Assembly: GCA_963718295.1 (NCBI GenBank)
Contig: CAVQYV010000011.1
Coordinates: 124,001 to 188,000, forward strand
DNA: 64,000 nt
Source: CAVQYV01 sp963718295 [NCBI: uncultured Methylomirabilota bacterium]
Lineage (GTDB): Bacteria > Methylomirabilota > Methylomirabilia > CAVQYV01
Direction: 5' to 3'
In this document: positions 25,563-34,564 of the stretch, one piece after another
How positions within the stretch are numbered: position 1 is the stretch's first letter
How the letters are laid out: every line of letters starts with the position of its first letter
Made by a program: the position numbers and the translations under genes
The notes under the pieces: generated by a model
The model's input: the letters and a program-made list of their open reading frames with translations, nothing else
Database searches by the model: none
What the model was told of the DNA's origin: nothing

Positions 25563-26222
25563 ATGATAGATTTCCACACCCACACTCTTTTCAGCGATGG
25601 CGAACTTCTGCCCTCGGAACTGGTCCAAAGGGCTCGCAACAAAGGCTATGAAGCCCTGGCCATCACCGACCATGTGGATGACTCCAACCTGGATCGGGTG
25701 GTACCTTCTATTGTTCGGGTCTGCCAGGTTCTCTCCTCAGCATGGGAAATCACTGTGATACCCGGAGTGGAGATTACCCATGTGCCTCCGGAGATCATTC
25801 CCAGGCTGGCCCAGGCGGCTCGGTCCCTGGGAGCCAAGATCGTGGTAGTCCATGGGGAGACCATTGTCGAGCCGGTTCCTCCAGGCACCAATGCCGCGGC
25901 TCTGGACTCGGCGGTCGATATCCTGGCCCATCCGGGGTTGATCACTCCGGAACATGTGACCAAGGCAAAAGAGAAATTTATTTTTCTTGAAATCACTTCT
26001 CGGAACGGACATTCTCTGACCAATGGGCATGTGGCCCGGTTAGCCTCCCAGATAGGTGCAAGATTGGTTGTTAATACCGACACCCATGCCCCGAGGGACA
26101 TGGTTGACGACGAGTTTGCCAGGAAGGTGCTCGGAGGAGCGGGCATCCTTGAGGAGAGATTCATCGAAGTCTTCCAGAATTCGAGCTCCCTGCTGAGTCG
26201 CCTGAAGCGGACATCCCAATAA
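25563..26222 (+). CDS. PHP-domain phosphoesterase
   Basis: A 219-residue protein of the PHP (polymerase and histidinol phosphatase) superfamily. It shows the metal motifs in order: DFHTHTLFSDGE, ITDHVDD, PGVEITHV, VVVHGE, ILAHPG and NTDTHAP. Members are hydrolases for phosphate esters such as histidinol phosphate or nucleotides. The length fits a stand-alone PHP enzyme. Its substrate cannot be told; it runs with the TPR gene 13 bp downstream. Confidence 0.86.
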   Translation: MIDFHTHTLFSDGELLPSELVQRARNKGYEALAITDHVDDSNLDRVVPSIVRVCQVLSSAWEITVIPGVEITHVPPEIIPRLAQAARSLGAKIVVVHGETIVEPVPPGTNAAALDSAVDILAHPGLITPEHVTKAKEKFIFLEITSRNGHSLTNGHVARLASQIGARLVVNTDTHAPRDMVDDEFARKVLGGAGILEERFIEVFQNSSSLLSRLKRTSQ

Positions 26223-26235
26223 GAAAGGAAGAGTA

Positions 26236-26952
26236 ATGGCTCAACCCAAGCTTTCCAAAAAGGAATTGAAAGAGGATGAGTTTTTGAGCGCCTTTGAGAA
26301 GGCGACCAGATATGCATCTCTCCATGCCAAGTCCTTCACTTTCGCCGCTATAGTCCTCGTCCTCTTGATCGTCGGTTTCATCGGGGCACGCATCTACTTC
26401 GAGAGGTATGAGGCCAGGGCGTCCCTTGCCCTTTTTGCGGCGGACCAGTCCTACCGGGAGAATGTTGCTTTGATCTCTGAGGATAGTCCCATGGAGAGAA
26501 AGGGGATGCCCGATTTCGAGAAGCCATTGAAGCTTTATCAAGAGGTCGTCAGACTCTTCCCGCGCAGCGATAGTGCTCAGCAGGCCCTCTATCAATCCGC
26601 CCAATGTCATTATCGCCTCACAAAGTATCAGGATGCCATAGCAGCCTTCCAGAAGTATCTTCAAGGGAATCCCCGCGGGAAATTTTCGGTATTGGCTGGG
26701 CTTGGATTGGGCTATTGCTTCGAACAAGAAGGACAGTATGACAAAGCGTTAGCTGCGTATGCCACGGCAATCGACGGCAACCCCGATGATCCCTTGATAG
26801 GAGAAGCTTTCGTGTCTTCGGGCAGATGTCAAGAGATGGCAGGAAAAAAGGAAGATGCAATCAGCACCTATACTCAGGTAGTCGAAAGGTTTCCCAACTC
26901 ATCCTGGAAAGCATATGCCGAGCGAAAGCTGCTCTTTCTGAGGAGCCAGTAA
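26236..26952 (+). CDS. TPR membrane protein (YfgM-like)
   Basis: A 238-residue protein with a basic cytoplasmic start, one transmembrane helix at about residues 35-57 (FAAIVLVLLIVGFIGARIYF), then about four tetratricopeptide repeats. Examples are YQEVVRLFPRSDSAQQALYQ, DAIAAFQKYLQGNP and DKALAAYATAIDGNPDDP. The topology (one N-terminal helix, periplasmic TPRs) is like YfgM, which assists outer-membrane protein traffic with PpiD. The strong Shine-Dalgarno AGGAAGAG supports the ATG at 26236. Confidence 0.78.
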   Translation: MAQPKLSKKELKEDEFLSAFEKATRYASLHAKSFTFAAIVLVLLIVGFIGARIYFERYEARASLALFAADQSYRENVALISEDSPMERKGMPDFEKPLKLYQEVVRLFPRSDSAQQALYQSAQCHYRLTKYQDAIAAFQKYLQGNPRGKFSVLAGLGLGYCFEQEGQYDKALAAYATAIDGNPDDPLIGEAFVSSGRCQEMAGKKEDAISTYTQVVERFPNSSWKAYAERKLLFLRSQ

Positions 26953-27006
26953 TTCGCCCTTGGGCCTCTTTCCTGCAATTGATCAAGGATTCCAGCCGAA
27001 TGCCAA

Positions 27007-27048
27007 TCGTTTCTGAACGGCTATCCGCAGACGAAAGAGACGAAACGA
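27007..27048. promoter_or_regulatory. Inverted repeat upstream of the sugar operon
   Basis: TCGTTTC (27007-27013) is matched by its inverse GAAACGA (27042-27048). The pair ends 18 bp before the first dehydrogenase start. The spacing of 28 bp is long for a single dimer site, so this is a weak operator candidate. Confidence 0.25.
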
Positions 27049-27066
27049 GATGACGGAGATTATTGG

Positions 27067-28104
27067 ATGAAAGCAGCTGTCTTCTATGCCCCGGGAGATA
27101 TGAGGTTAACGGATCTGGAGCCACCCGGTATCTCGGCTGGGGAGGTCCTGATCCAGGTTAAGGCTTGTGCAGTGTGTGGAACGGATATCAGGGTCTTCGA
27201 GGGCAAGAAGACCAAGGGGATCTTTCCGCCGGCGGTGATAGGACATGAGATCTCCGGAGAGATAGCGGAAAAGGGCGAGGGAGTTGAAGGCTACGATCTG
27301 GGAGACCGGGTGGCGGTCATCCCCGTGATTTCCTGCCGCAATTGCTACTATTGTCTGAATGGTATGGAAAATATCTGTGCCACCCGCACGGCTTTCGGGT
27401 ATGAGTATGGAGGAGGATTCCAGGAATATATGCGGGTGCCTGAGGTGGCGGTGAAAGCAGGGAATGTAGTTAAGATCGGCCGATCGATTTCCTTCGAGGA
27501 AGCCTCCTTGGTGGAGCCGCTCGCTTGCTGCCTGAATGGGAACCAGCGCTGCCGTATTCGACCCGGGGATACGGTCTTGATCGTCGGTGCCGGTCCGATT
27601 GGACTGATGCATGTTCAACTGGCAAGAATGTCCGGGGCTGGCCGGATTTTGGTCAGTGAACTGATTCCCGAGCGCCGGGATCTGGCCGTTCTGATGGGTG
27701 CCGACAAGGTATTCGATCCACAGATCCGTAACTTGGTCGACGCGGCCCTGGAGGAAACAAATGGCCTGGGAGTTGATTCAGCCATCATGGCCATCGGACT
27801 TACTCAAATCGTCAACGACTTGATCAAGGCAACCAGGAAAGGCGGCATCGTAAACCTGTTCGCAGGGTTTACTGCTCAAGGGGATTCCCAGATCCAGGCG
27901 AACCTTTTGCATTACAACGAGATCTACCTCACAGGGACGGCCTCTGCTTCCCGTTCTCATTTCCACAGTGCCCTGTCTCTCGCGTTGGAAAAACGAATCG
28001 ATGTGTCTCCCCTCATTTCCCATCGATTTCCTTTATCAGAGATCGACCGCGCCTTTTGGGTGACCAAGAGCGGAGAAGGGCTGAAAGTAGTCGTTACCCC
28101 GTAG
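27067..28104 (+). CDS. Zinc-dependent polyol/sugar dehydrogenase 1
   Basis: A 345-residue medium-chain dehydrogenase like sorbitol or threonine dehydrogenase. The catalytic zinc ligands appear as CAVCGTD and GHEISGEI. The structural zinc site is CRNCYYCLNGMENIC. The Rossmann motif is VGAGPIGLMHV. It should oxidise a secondary alcohol of a sugar or polyol with NAD. It begins a six-gene operon that contains a second, homologous dehydrogenase. A Shine-Dalgarno GACGGAG is present. Confidence 0.86.
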   Translation: MKAAVFYAPGDMRLTDLEPPGISAGEVLIQVKACAVCGTDIRVFEGKKTKGIFPPAVIGHEISGEIAEKGEGVEGYDLGDRVAVIPVISCRNCYYCLNGMENICATRTAFGYEYGGGFQEYMRVPEVAVKAGNVVKIGRSISFEEASLVEPLACCLNGNQRCRIRPGDTVLIVGAGPIGLMHVQLARMSGAGRILVSELIPERRDLAVLMGADKVFDPQIRNLVDAALEETNGLGVDSAIMAIGLTQIVNDLIKATRKGGIVNLFAGFTAQGDSQIQANLLHYNEIYLTGTASASRSHFHSALSLALEKRIDVSPLISHRFPLSEIDRAFWVTKSGEGLKVVVTP

Positions 28105-28231
28105 TGAACTTTCGCCAAATCGTGCGTCTTGGGTCCAGTTGGGGATGTAAGAAGAAGAGGGCACCTCTGCATGCCTTTTGCACTCCGATTATGGATCATG
28201 GAAATACTACAAATAAAGGGGAGGCCTCTTC

Positions 28232-29035
28232 ATGTTGTCACTGGGAAAGAAGATTAGACTGGAAAGGATAAGACACCGGCCTTCGGGGAACTTCTTTTTT
28301 GTAACTGTCGATCATTCCATCACCCGAGGGGTCTTTCCCGGGTTAGTCAATATGAAAGACACGATGAAGAAAATCGTGGCAGGCAGACCGGATGGCATCA
28401 CCATGCACAAGGGGATTGCTGAGGAATTCTTCTATCCCTATGCCGGGCAGGTGTCTCTGGTCCTGAAGGCGTCCAGCTTTTCTCCTTATCAGCCGACCTA
28501 CGATACATGGCTCGCATGGGTGGATGAGGCAGTCAGGTTGGGAGCCGACGCCATCTCGATGGGGGTGTTGGTGGGGGGAGATAGGCAGGCAGAGATGCTG
28601 CACGATTTGGGTCTCATATCCAGGGAGGCCACTTTGGCCGGAATGCCCCTCATCGCCCACATCTATCCCAAGGGCGAGATGATCAAAGAGGAAGACCAGT
28701 ATAGCGTGAAGGCGCTTTCCTATGCAGTGAGGGCCGGAGCGGAGTTGGGAGTGGATATCATCAAGACCTGGTATCCCGGCTCCCCGGAGGCCTTCGCCAA
28801 AGTGGTAGAAGTTGCGCCGGGAAAGGTTGTGGCTGCCGGTGGTCCCAAGGCCGAAACGGAGCGAGAATTCCTCGAGATGACCCGGGGGGTCATGGATGCG
28901 GGGGCGGCGGGAGTGGCCTACGGCAGAAATATATGGGAGTATAGGAATCCGGCACTGATGATCAAGGCGGTAAAGGCCATTGTCCACGGCAATAGAGGAG
29001 TGGATGAGGCCCTGGAGATCCTGAAGTCTACATAG
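28232..29035 (+). CDS. DhnA/LsrF-type class I aldolase
   Basis: A 267-residue TIM-barrel aldolase of the DeoC/FbaB (DhnA, COG1830) group, which includes archaeal-type fructose-bisphosphate aldolase, 2-amino-3,7-dideoxy-D-threo-hept-6-ulosonate synthase and LsrF. Landmarks are FVTVDHSITRG, IAHIYPKGE and the Schiff-base Lys in DIIKTWYPG. The C-terminal phosphate site is VAYGRNIWEY. It lies between a zinc dehydrogenase and an FGGY kinase. A ketose phosphate cleaved to dihydroxyacetone phosphate plus an aldehyde is the simplest reading; an LsrF-like thiolase role is an alternative. Confidence 0.82.
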   Translation: MLSLGKKIRLERIRHRPSGNFFFVTVDHSITRGVFPGLVNMKDTMKKIVAGRPDGITMHKGIAEEFFYPYAGQVSLVLKASSFSPYQPTYDTWLAWVDEAVRLGADAISMGVLVGGDRQAEMLHDLGLISREATLAGMPLIAHIYPKGEMIKEEDQYSVKALSYAVRAGAELGVDIIKTWYPGSPEAFAKVVEVAPGKVVAAGGPKAETEREFLEMTRGVMDAGAAGVAYGRNIWEYRNPALMIKAVKAIVHGNRGVDEALEILKST

Positions 29036-29044
29036 GGCGGAAAT

Positions 29045-30616
29045 ATGAGCCGTGTCGGCCAAGGTGATACCCTGTTGGGGATCGATGTAGGGACGAGCGG
29101 ATGCAAGATAGCTCTCTTTGACATCGGGGGTTCTTTGTTGTGCGAATCCTACCGCTCCTATCCCCTCATCCACTTATGCAGTGCCTGGGTGGAGGAGGAC
29201 CCGGTGCAGGGCTGGTGGAAGGCAGCCGCCGAAGGGATTCGAGAGGTATCAACCGGCCCTGGCGTGGATCCGGAGCGCATCAGAGGGATCAGCATCAGTT
29301 GCACCAATGCCCTGGTCTGCGTGGACAAAGATGGGTTGCCTCTTCGCAACGCCCTGATGCAGATCGATCGGCGCAGCATTCCTCAAGCCGAATCGCTCCG
29401 GAAGAGTGTGGGAGAAGAGAAGATTTTTGGGATTACGGGGAATCGAATCGCCCCCGGGACGTTTTCCGCTCCTTTGATTCTTTGGATCAAGGAGAACGAA
29501 CCGCAGACTTTTGAAAGGACCCACAAATTCCTGACCCCCACCGGATTCCTGGTCCATCGCCTTACCGGTGAATATGTGATGGACTGGTCCAGGGGTGCGA
29601 CCACCCTGCTTTTTGACACGGGAGGCTCCCGCTCCTGGTCACAGGAGCTTTTGGGGACGATGGGCATTCCTGAGGAGAAGTTGCCGCGGCTGTGTCCCTC
29701 CTGGGAGGTCGTAGGCGAAGTGGGAGCAGCTGCCAGCCGCGAGACCGGACTGGCCAGAGGAACCCCAGTGGTAGCGGGTGCCATGGATACGGTAGCCGCT
29801 GCCTTGGGGAGCGGGGTGGTTTCGAACGGGGAGTGCTTTTATGTCCTGGGCAGTGTAGGCCGAATCTGTCTTTGTTTGGACAGGCCGGCCTTTGATATGA
29901 GTTTCATCAATACCTGCCACTGTATTCCCGATTATTGGATTTCCATTGCCTGCATGAATGGGGCAGGGCTCTCGTTTCGCTGGTTCCAAGAGCAGCTGGG
30001 GCAATTTGAGACCCAAAGGGCCCAAGAGATGGATGAGAGCCCCTTTTACCTCCTGGAGCTGGAAGCGGGGAAGTCCTTGCCCGGCGCCAACCGACTTCTG
30101 TATCTGCCATATCTGGCAGGGGAAAGAAGCCCGATCTGGGATCCATACGCCCGTGGAGTGCTATTCGGCCTGGATACCCGCCACCGAAGGGCCGATCTGA
30201 TTCGGGCGTTTTTGGAGGGAGTAGCTTTTGCAGCCCGACACAATTTCGAGGTCTTTGAGGCGGGCATGGAAAGGAAGGTCGAGAAGGTGAGGATGAGCGG
30301 GGGCGGCTCAAGAGGCACGCTCTGGCAACAGATCTCGGCCGACGTGCTGCAGAAGGAGCTGGCGATATTGGATCTGCCAGACACGGAGACATTCGGAAAT
30401 GCCCTGCTGGCTGGTTTTGGAACAGGGATCTATCCGGATATCCGCAAGATTAGCGCGGAGTTGGCGAAGACCTCGACCGAGGTGAAGCCTGACCCACGAA
30501 ATGCCCCCCTTTACTCCGAGCTCTACCGCCTCTATAGGCGGATCTACTCCCACCTAAAAGATGATTTCCGGGCATTGGGGGAAACCGATCAGAGGGATGA
30601 GAGGCAGAAATCATGA
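29045..30616 (+). CDS. FGGY-family carbohydrate kinase 1
   Basis: A 523-residue sugar kinase of the xylulokinase/LsrK family. The N-terminal phosphate loop is LGIDVGTSGCKIALFD. The catalytic region contains AMDTVAAALGSG. The C-terminal ATP domain has MSGGGSRGTLWQQISADVL. The shared segment GNRIAPGTFSAPLILWIKEN also occurs, slightly changed, in kinase 2 of this operon, so the two are paralogues. It starts 9 bp after the class I aldolase and its stop overlaps the next dehydrogenase start (ATGA). Confidence 0.87.
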   Translation: MSRVGQGDTLLGIDVGTSGCKIALFDIGGSLLCESYRSYPLIHLCSAWVEEDPVQGWWKAAAEGIREVSTGPGVDPERIRGISISCTNALVCVDKDGLPLRNALMQIDRRSIPQAESLRKSVGEEKIFGITGNRIAPGTFSAPLILWIKENEPQTFERTHKFLTPTGFLVHRLTGEYVMDWSRGATTLLFDTGGSRSWSQELLGTMGIPEEKLPRLCPSWEVVGEVGAAASRETGLARGTPVVAGAMDTVAAALGSGVVSNGECFYVLGSVGRICLCLDRPAFDMSFINTCHCIPDYWISIACMNGAGLSFRWFQEQLGQFETQRAQEMDESPFYLLELEAGKSLPGANRLLYLPYLAGERSPIWDPYARGVLFGLDTRHRRADLIRAFLEGVAFAARHNFEVFEAGMERKVEKVRMSGGGSRGTLWQQISADVLQKELAILDLPDTETFGNALLAGFGTGIYPDIRKISAELAKTSTEVKPDPRNAPLYSELYRLYRRIYSHLKDDFRALGETDQRDERQKS

Positions 30617-31674
30617 CAGGGAGGTTGATGAGAAAGATGAAGGCCGCCGTTTTCCTCGCTCCTTCTCATATTGAGCTGCAGGAGGTAAAGGTGCCCCAGA
30701 TTGGGCCCGGTGAGGTCCTGGTCAGGGTGAGAGCAGCCGGAATTTGCGGGACCGATGCCCGTATTTTCAAAGGAAGCAAGAAGATCCCCGCCCCTCGTAT
30801 CATCGGCCATGAGTTTGCGGGGGAGATTCATGGGGTGGGCAATGCGGTCGAAGAGTGGAGGCCGGGGGATCGAGTGACAGTTCAGCCTATCATTGCCTGT
30901 GGTAAGTGTTATTGCTGTCTGCGCGGAAGATCCAACATCTGCCTGACCCGGCCCACCATCGGCTATGAATATGACGGCGGATTCGCGGAATTCGTTCGTA
31001 TTCCCTCCGAGGCGGTGGCCCGTGGGAACATAATCAGGTTGCCGGATAGGGTGAGCTTTGAAGACGCAGCATTCGCCGAGGCGCTTTCGGCCTGCGTTCA
31101 GGGAAACGAGAGGGCGGGAATTCGCAAGGGCGATCGGGTCTGGATCATGGGGGATGGTCCCATTGGCCTCACCCACGTTCAATTGGCGGCCTTATCGGGG
31201 GCAGGGACTATCATCCTGAGCGGCACAGACCCCCAGAAGCTGGAATTGGGCAAGGAACTGGGGGCACATCACCTCATTGAAATTTCGAGACAGGATTCCA
31301 TGGCAGAAGTGAAGGCCATCACGGACGGGGAGGGAGTGGATGTGGCAATCATCGCCGCGTCAGTGAGTCAGCTGGTGGAGGACTGTCTCCAGGGTGGACT
31401 CAGAAAAGGGGGTCTGTTGCTTATTTTTGCGGGAGTCCCACCCCAGTCTGTGGCACGGATCGATCCCAATCGGATCCATTATCAAGAGTATGTGATCACA
31501 GGATCCTCAGGGCATTCCATCCAAAACATGCGCCAATCGATTGCCCTCATCCACGCGGGCTCCTTCCGTGTGAAACCGCTGATCTCTCATCGGTTATCCC
31601 TTGCGGAAGTGGTCGCGGGAATACGGATGAAGGAACGCTTAGAGGGACTGAAACACCTGATCATTATGGATTGA
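30613..31674 (+). CDS. Zinc-dependent polyol/sugar dehydrogenase 2
   Basis: A 353-residue paralogue of the dehydrogenase at 27067. Zinc ligands: GICGTDARI, GHEFAGEI and CGKCYCCLRGRSNIC. The cofactor motif is GDGPIGLTHV, with Asp in place of the usual Ala, a mild change. The ATG at 30613 overlaps the kinase stop; an internal ATG at 30637 would align with the shorter homologue. It likely oxidises a second polyol, or the other stereoisomer, that feeds the class II aldolase branch. Confidence 0.86.
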   Translation: MTGRLMRKMKAAVFLAPSHIELQEVKVPQIGPGEVLVRVRAAGICGTDARIFKGSKKIPAPRIIGHEFAGEIHGVGNAVEEWRPGDRVTVQPIIACGKCYCCLRGRSNICLTRPTIGYEYDGGFAEFVRIPSEAVARGNIIRLPDRVSFEDAAFAEALSACVQGNERAGIRKGDRVWIMGDGPIGLTHVQLAALSGAGTIILSGTDPQKLELGKELGAHHLIEISRQDSMAEVKAITDGEGVDVAIIAASVSQLVEDCLQGGLRKGGLLLIFAGVPPQSVARIDPNRIHYQEYVITGSSGHSIQNMRQSIALIHAGSFRVKPLISHRLSLAEVVAGIRMKERLEGLKHLIIMD

Positions 31675-31685
31675 GAGGAAGAGAA

Positions 31686-32285
31686 ATGAACTCGATCAAG
31701 AAGGCCATGCAGGAATTGGAGCTGATCAGCAAGCGGGCCTACCATCGGGGCTTGACTTCGGGTTCCGGTGGAAACATCAGCGCTCGGGTAGAAGGGGCGG
31801 ATCAAGTCGTAATAAAGAGCAGCGGGGTATCCTTCGTGGATTGCAGTGAGGAGAACATTATCCTGGTAGATTTGTATGGTAATGTACTGGAAGGGGCCTT
31901 AAAGCCTTCCAAAGAGGTAAAATTCCATTGTGGCATCTACCGCGTTCGGCCCGAAGTTAGGGCCGTTGTTCATACTCACTCTCCCGCAGCCACGGCCTAT
32001 TCGGTGGTGGGAAAGGAGATCCCCATGGTGACCGTTTCTGCAGCCAAGGGGGTAGTTCGGACGCCTGTCATCGGATATGCCCCTCCGGGCTCCGACGAGC
32101 TGGCTGAGCTGGTCATGGAGTGCTTCCAGGATGCAACCTTGAAGGCTGCGCTCTTACGGAATCATGGGGTCATTTCTGTGGCTAAAAATCTCTTCGAGGC
32201 CTTATATCAGGCTGAGGTGGTAGAGGATACCGCCAAGATCGCGATCTTGGCCGAGAGGTTGGGAACCCCGCTTCAATTCGAATAG
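31686..32285 (+). CDS. Class II aldolase (FucA/AraD family)
   Basis: A 199-residue metal-dependent aldolase of the L-fuculose-phosphate aldolase / L-ribulose-5-phosphate 4-epimerase family. It shows GSGGNISARV (phosphate loop), the acid Glu in KEVKFHCG, the zinc pair in VHTHSPAATA and a third His in LRNHGVIS. The ATG at 31686 has GAGGAAGAG upstream and is preferred to TTG 31671. It would split a ketose 1-phosphate into dihydroxyacetone phosphate and an aldehyde. It is not homologous to the class I aldolase in the same operon. Confidence 0.87.
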   Translation: MNSIKKAMQELELISKRAYHRGLTSGSGGNISARVEGADQVVIKSSGVSFVDCSEENIILVDLYGNVLEGALKPSKEVKFHCGIYRVRPEVRAVVHTHSPAATAYSVVGKEIPMVTVSAAKGVVRTPVIGYAPPGSDELAELVMECFQDATLKAALLRNHGVISVAKNLFEALYQAEVVEDTAKIAILAERLGTPLQFE

Positions 32286-32300
32286 GGGGCATCTGAGGTC

Positions 32301-33848
32301 ATGGCGTTACTCCTCGGAACCGACATTGGGGCCCAAAGCCTCAAGGTTGCAATATTTGACGAAGAGGGAAGCCCTGTCGCCTTCGAGCAGAGGGAATATC
32401 CCGTACAGAGACCTCGCCCCGGATGGGCGGAAGGAAAACCGGAGGCCTGGTGGGAGGCTTTTTGCGGAGCGGTAATCGCTGCCATCGAGCGAAATGGACT
32501 CCGAAGTGAAGAGGTCGAGAGTATCGGAATCAGCACCATGTGCCCCGCGCTGGTCGCCATGGATGAAGAGGGGAACTCACTCCGGCCCGCCATCCTCTAT
32601 CTGGATCAGCGTAGCCTGCCGCAGGCCAGAAGGATCCAGGAGGAAGTGGGTCTGGACAGGGTGTTCGAGCTTACGGGCAACCGCGTTGCCCCAGGAACCT
32701 ACTCAGTTACCAGTATGCTCTGGATCAAGGAGAACGAGCCCCATACCTTCGACCGGATACGATATTTTGGCCACGGAAATACCTTTCTCGCCCATCGCCT
32801 GACCCGCCAGTTCGCCTTCGATTGGACAAACGCATCTCTCACCGGACTTTTCCATACGGGTACCAGCCGCTCCTGGTCCAAAGAACTCTGTGATCATCTG
32901 CAGATACCCATGGAATTGCTTCCCCAGCCCGTTCTGTCTTCGACTCGCGTTGGAGCCTTGACCAGGGAAGCGTCCTCGGCTACGGGATTGTCGGAGGGGA
33001 TTCCGGTAGCCATCGGAGGAGCCGATACTGCCTGTTCCGCGTTGGGAGCGGGGGTGACGGAGCCAGGCCAGGCATTCGAAACCTCCGGCACCTCCGATGT
33101 TCTCTCCTTTTGTACCGCTCAGCCCGCTTTTGATATCCGGTTCATGAATCGATGCCACGTCGTTGCAGACAGATGGCTTCTGATGGGAGCTATGCTTTCC
33201 CCGGGGGCGGCGCTCAGCTGGTTCCGGGACCAATTTTGTCTCCCGGAGAAAGAGGCGGCACATCAGATAGGGTTGAGCCCTTACCGGATCATGGACCTTG
33301 AGGCGGAGAGTTCCCCACCAGGAGCCAATGGGGTCCTCTTCCTGCCCTATATGGGAGGAGAAAGATCTCCCATATGGGATCCCTTGGCTAAAGGTGTCTT
33401 CATTGGCCTCTCCTTGGATACCACCAGGGGAGATCTCATTCGATCGATTCTGGAAGGTACGGCTCATGGGCTTCGTCAGAATCTGGAGATTGCAGAGAAG
33501 AGCTTGAGCTTCAAAGTTGAGGAACTCCGAATCGTAGGAGGAGGATCAAAGAGTGAGATCTGGAGCCAAATTAAATCGGATATCTTAAAGCGACCTATAA
33601 GCGTTTTGAATCGGCAGGAGACGGCCGCATTAGGGGCAGCGATGCTCGGGGGACTGGCGTCGGGAAGATTTGCTGATAGCCGAGAGGCGTTATCCGTGGC
33701 CTCAGCACGTCCCTTTCGGGTGTTCTCTCCCCATTCGGACGCCTCCGCCCTTTACGACCAGATGTATTTCTCCTATCTGGCCCTTTATCCGAGCCTCAAA
33801 GACATATTCGAGCAGATTTGGAAAATTCGGCAGCCATCCCCTCCCTAA
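32301..33848 (+). CDS. FGGY-family carbohydrate kinase 2
   Basis: A 515-residue sugar kinase, paralogous to the kinase at 29045. Motifs: LGTDIGAQSLKVAIFD, GNRVAPGTYSVTSMLWIKEN, GADTACSALGAGV and VGGGSKSEIWSQIKSDIL. It completes the second dehydrogenase/aldolase/kinase set. Phosphorylation of the ketose at C1 before class II aldolase cleavage is the expected order of events. Confidence 0.87.
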   Translation: MALLLGTDIGAQSLKVAIFDEEGSPVAFEQREYPVQRPRPGWAEGKPEAWWEAFCGAVIAAIERNGLRSEEVESIGISTMCPALVAMDEEGNSLRPAILYLDQRSLPQARRIQEEVGLDRVFELTGNRVAPGTYSVTSMLWIKENEPHTFDRIRYFGHGNTFLAHRLTRQFAFDWTNASLTGLFHTGTSRSWSKELCDHLQIPMELLPQPVLSSTRVGALTREASSATGLSEGIPVAIGGADTACSALGAGVTEPGQAFETSGTSDVLSFCTAQPAFDIRFMNRCHVVADRWLLMGAMLSPGAALSWFRDQFCLPEKEAAHQIGLSPYRIMDLEAESSPPGANGVLFLPYMGGERSPIWDPLAKGVFIGLSLDTTRGDLIRSILEGTAHGLRQNLEIAEKSLSFKVEELRIVGGGSKSEIWSQIKSDILKRPISVLNRQETAALGAAMLGGLASGRFADSREALSVASARPFRVFSPHSDASALYDQMYFSYLALYPSLKDIFEQIWKIRQPSPP

Positions 33849-33984
33849 GAGGGCAATGGCGATGGCAGCCGATGGCGCGATGTGCGGTGAGAGCGAGCGC
33901 TCGTTCTATGGAGAAAGGAGTGTCGTGCGCAATGGGTGTTTGGCAAAACAGAGGAGGGCATTTGATTTGAAGGGAGAGGCAAAC

Positions 33985-34413
33985 ATGGAAAGATCAAAGG
34001 AGATTGCACGGGCCTATTTTATCGAGGGTGAGGTAGACTTCCAGATTGCTCGGATCCTTTATCAGAATGGGTTCAATAGTCGCACCATCTTCTTCTCCCA
34101 GCAAGCCTCGGAGAAGATCATTAAGGCCTGCCTGGCATTGAAGGGGATATTCGTGACCGATCATAGCCTCTCGTCCGTATTCACCAATGTCTATCACGAT
34201 GAGATCGAGGATATGGACCAAATCATCAAGGCAGCAACTGAACTGGAGAGGCACGGAACCAAAGCCAGGTTTCCTCTCCATCATCGACCCAATCTACCGA
34301 TCTGGATTCCCTCGAAAGAGTACAAGACAGACGATGCCATGAATTCTCTTACAAATCTTGAGGTTATCTTTAGAAGGTTAAAGTTATTTCTCGAAACTAA
34401 GATTCCCCTATAG
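33985..34413 (+). CDS. Solitary HEPN-domain protein
   Basis: A 142-residue protein of the HEPN superfamily (COG2250-like). It shows the characteristic helix FSQQASEKIIKACLALKG, then TDHSLSSVF, and near the end ARFPLHHRPN at the place where many members have RYP. The frame is open further upstream into the kinase, but ATG 33985 follows AGGGAGAGG and gives the normal length. HEPN genes usually sit beside an MNT nucleotidyltransferase as a toxin-antitoxin pair; none is seen here. The Arg/His set could be a relic of the R-x4-6-H RNase motif. Confidence 0.75.
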   Translation: MERSKEIARAYFIEGEVDFQIARILYQNGFNSRTIFFSQQASEKIIKACLALKGIFVTDHSLSSVFTNVYHDEIEDMDQIIKAATELERHGTKARFPLHHRPNLPIWIPSKEYKTDDAMNSLTNLEVIFRRLKLFLETKIPL

Positions 34414-34564
34414 AATATAGGATAGGGTATCAATATTCTGCCCCATTGGCGTAACCCTTCAGAATCTGCGGGTTGATGGATCGGGAATTAGCTCATCACC
34501 TCTGAGTGGATTGGGAAACGCCAAGAGCTGAACGAAATGGAAGGAGAGGGGGAAACGAGCCAAA

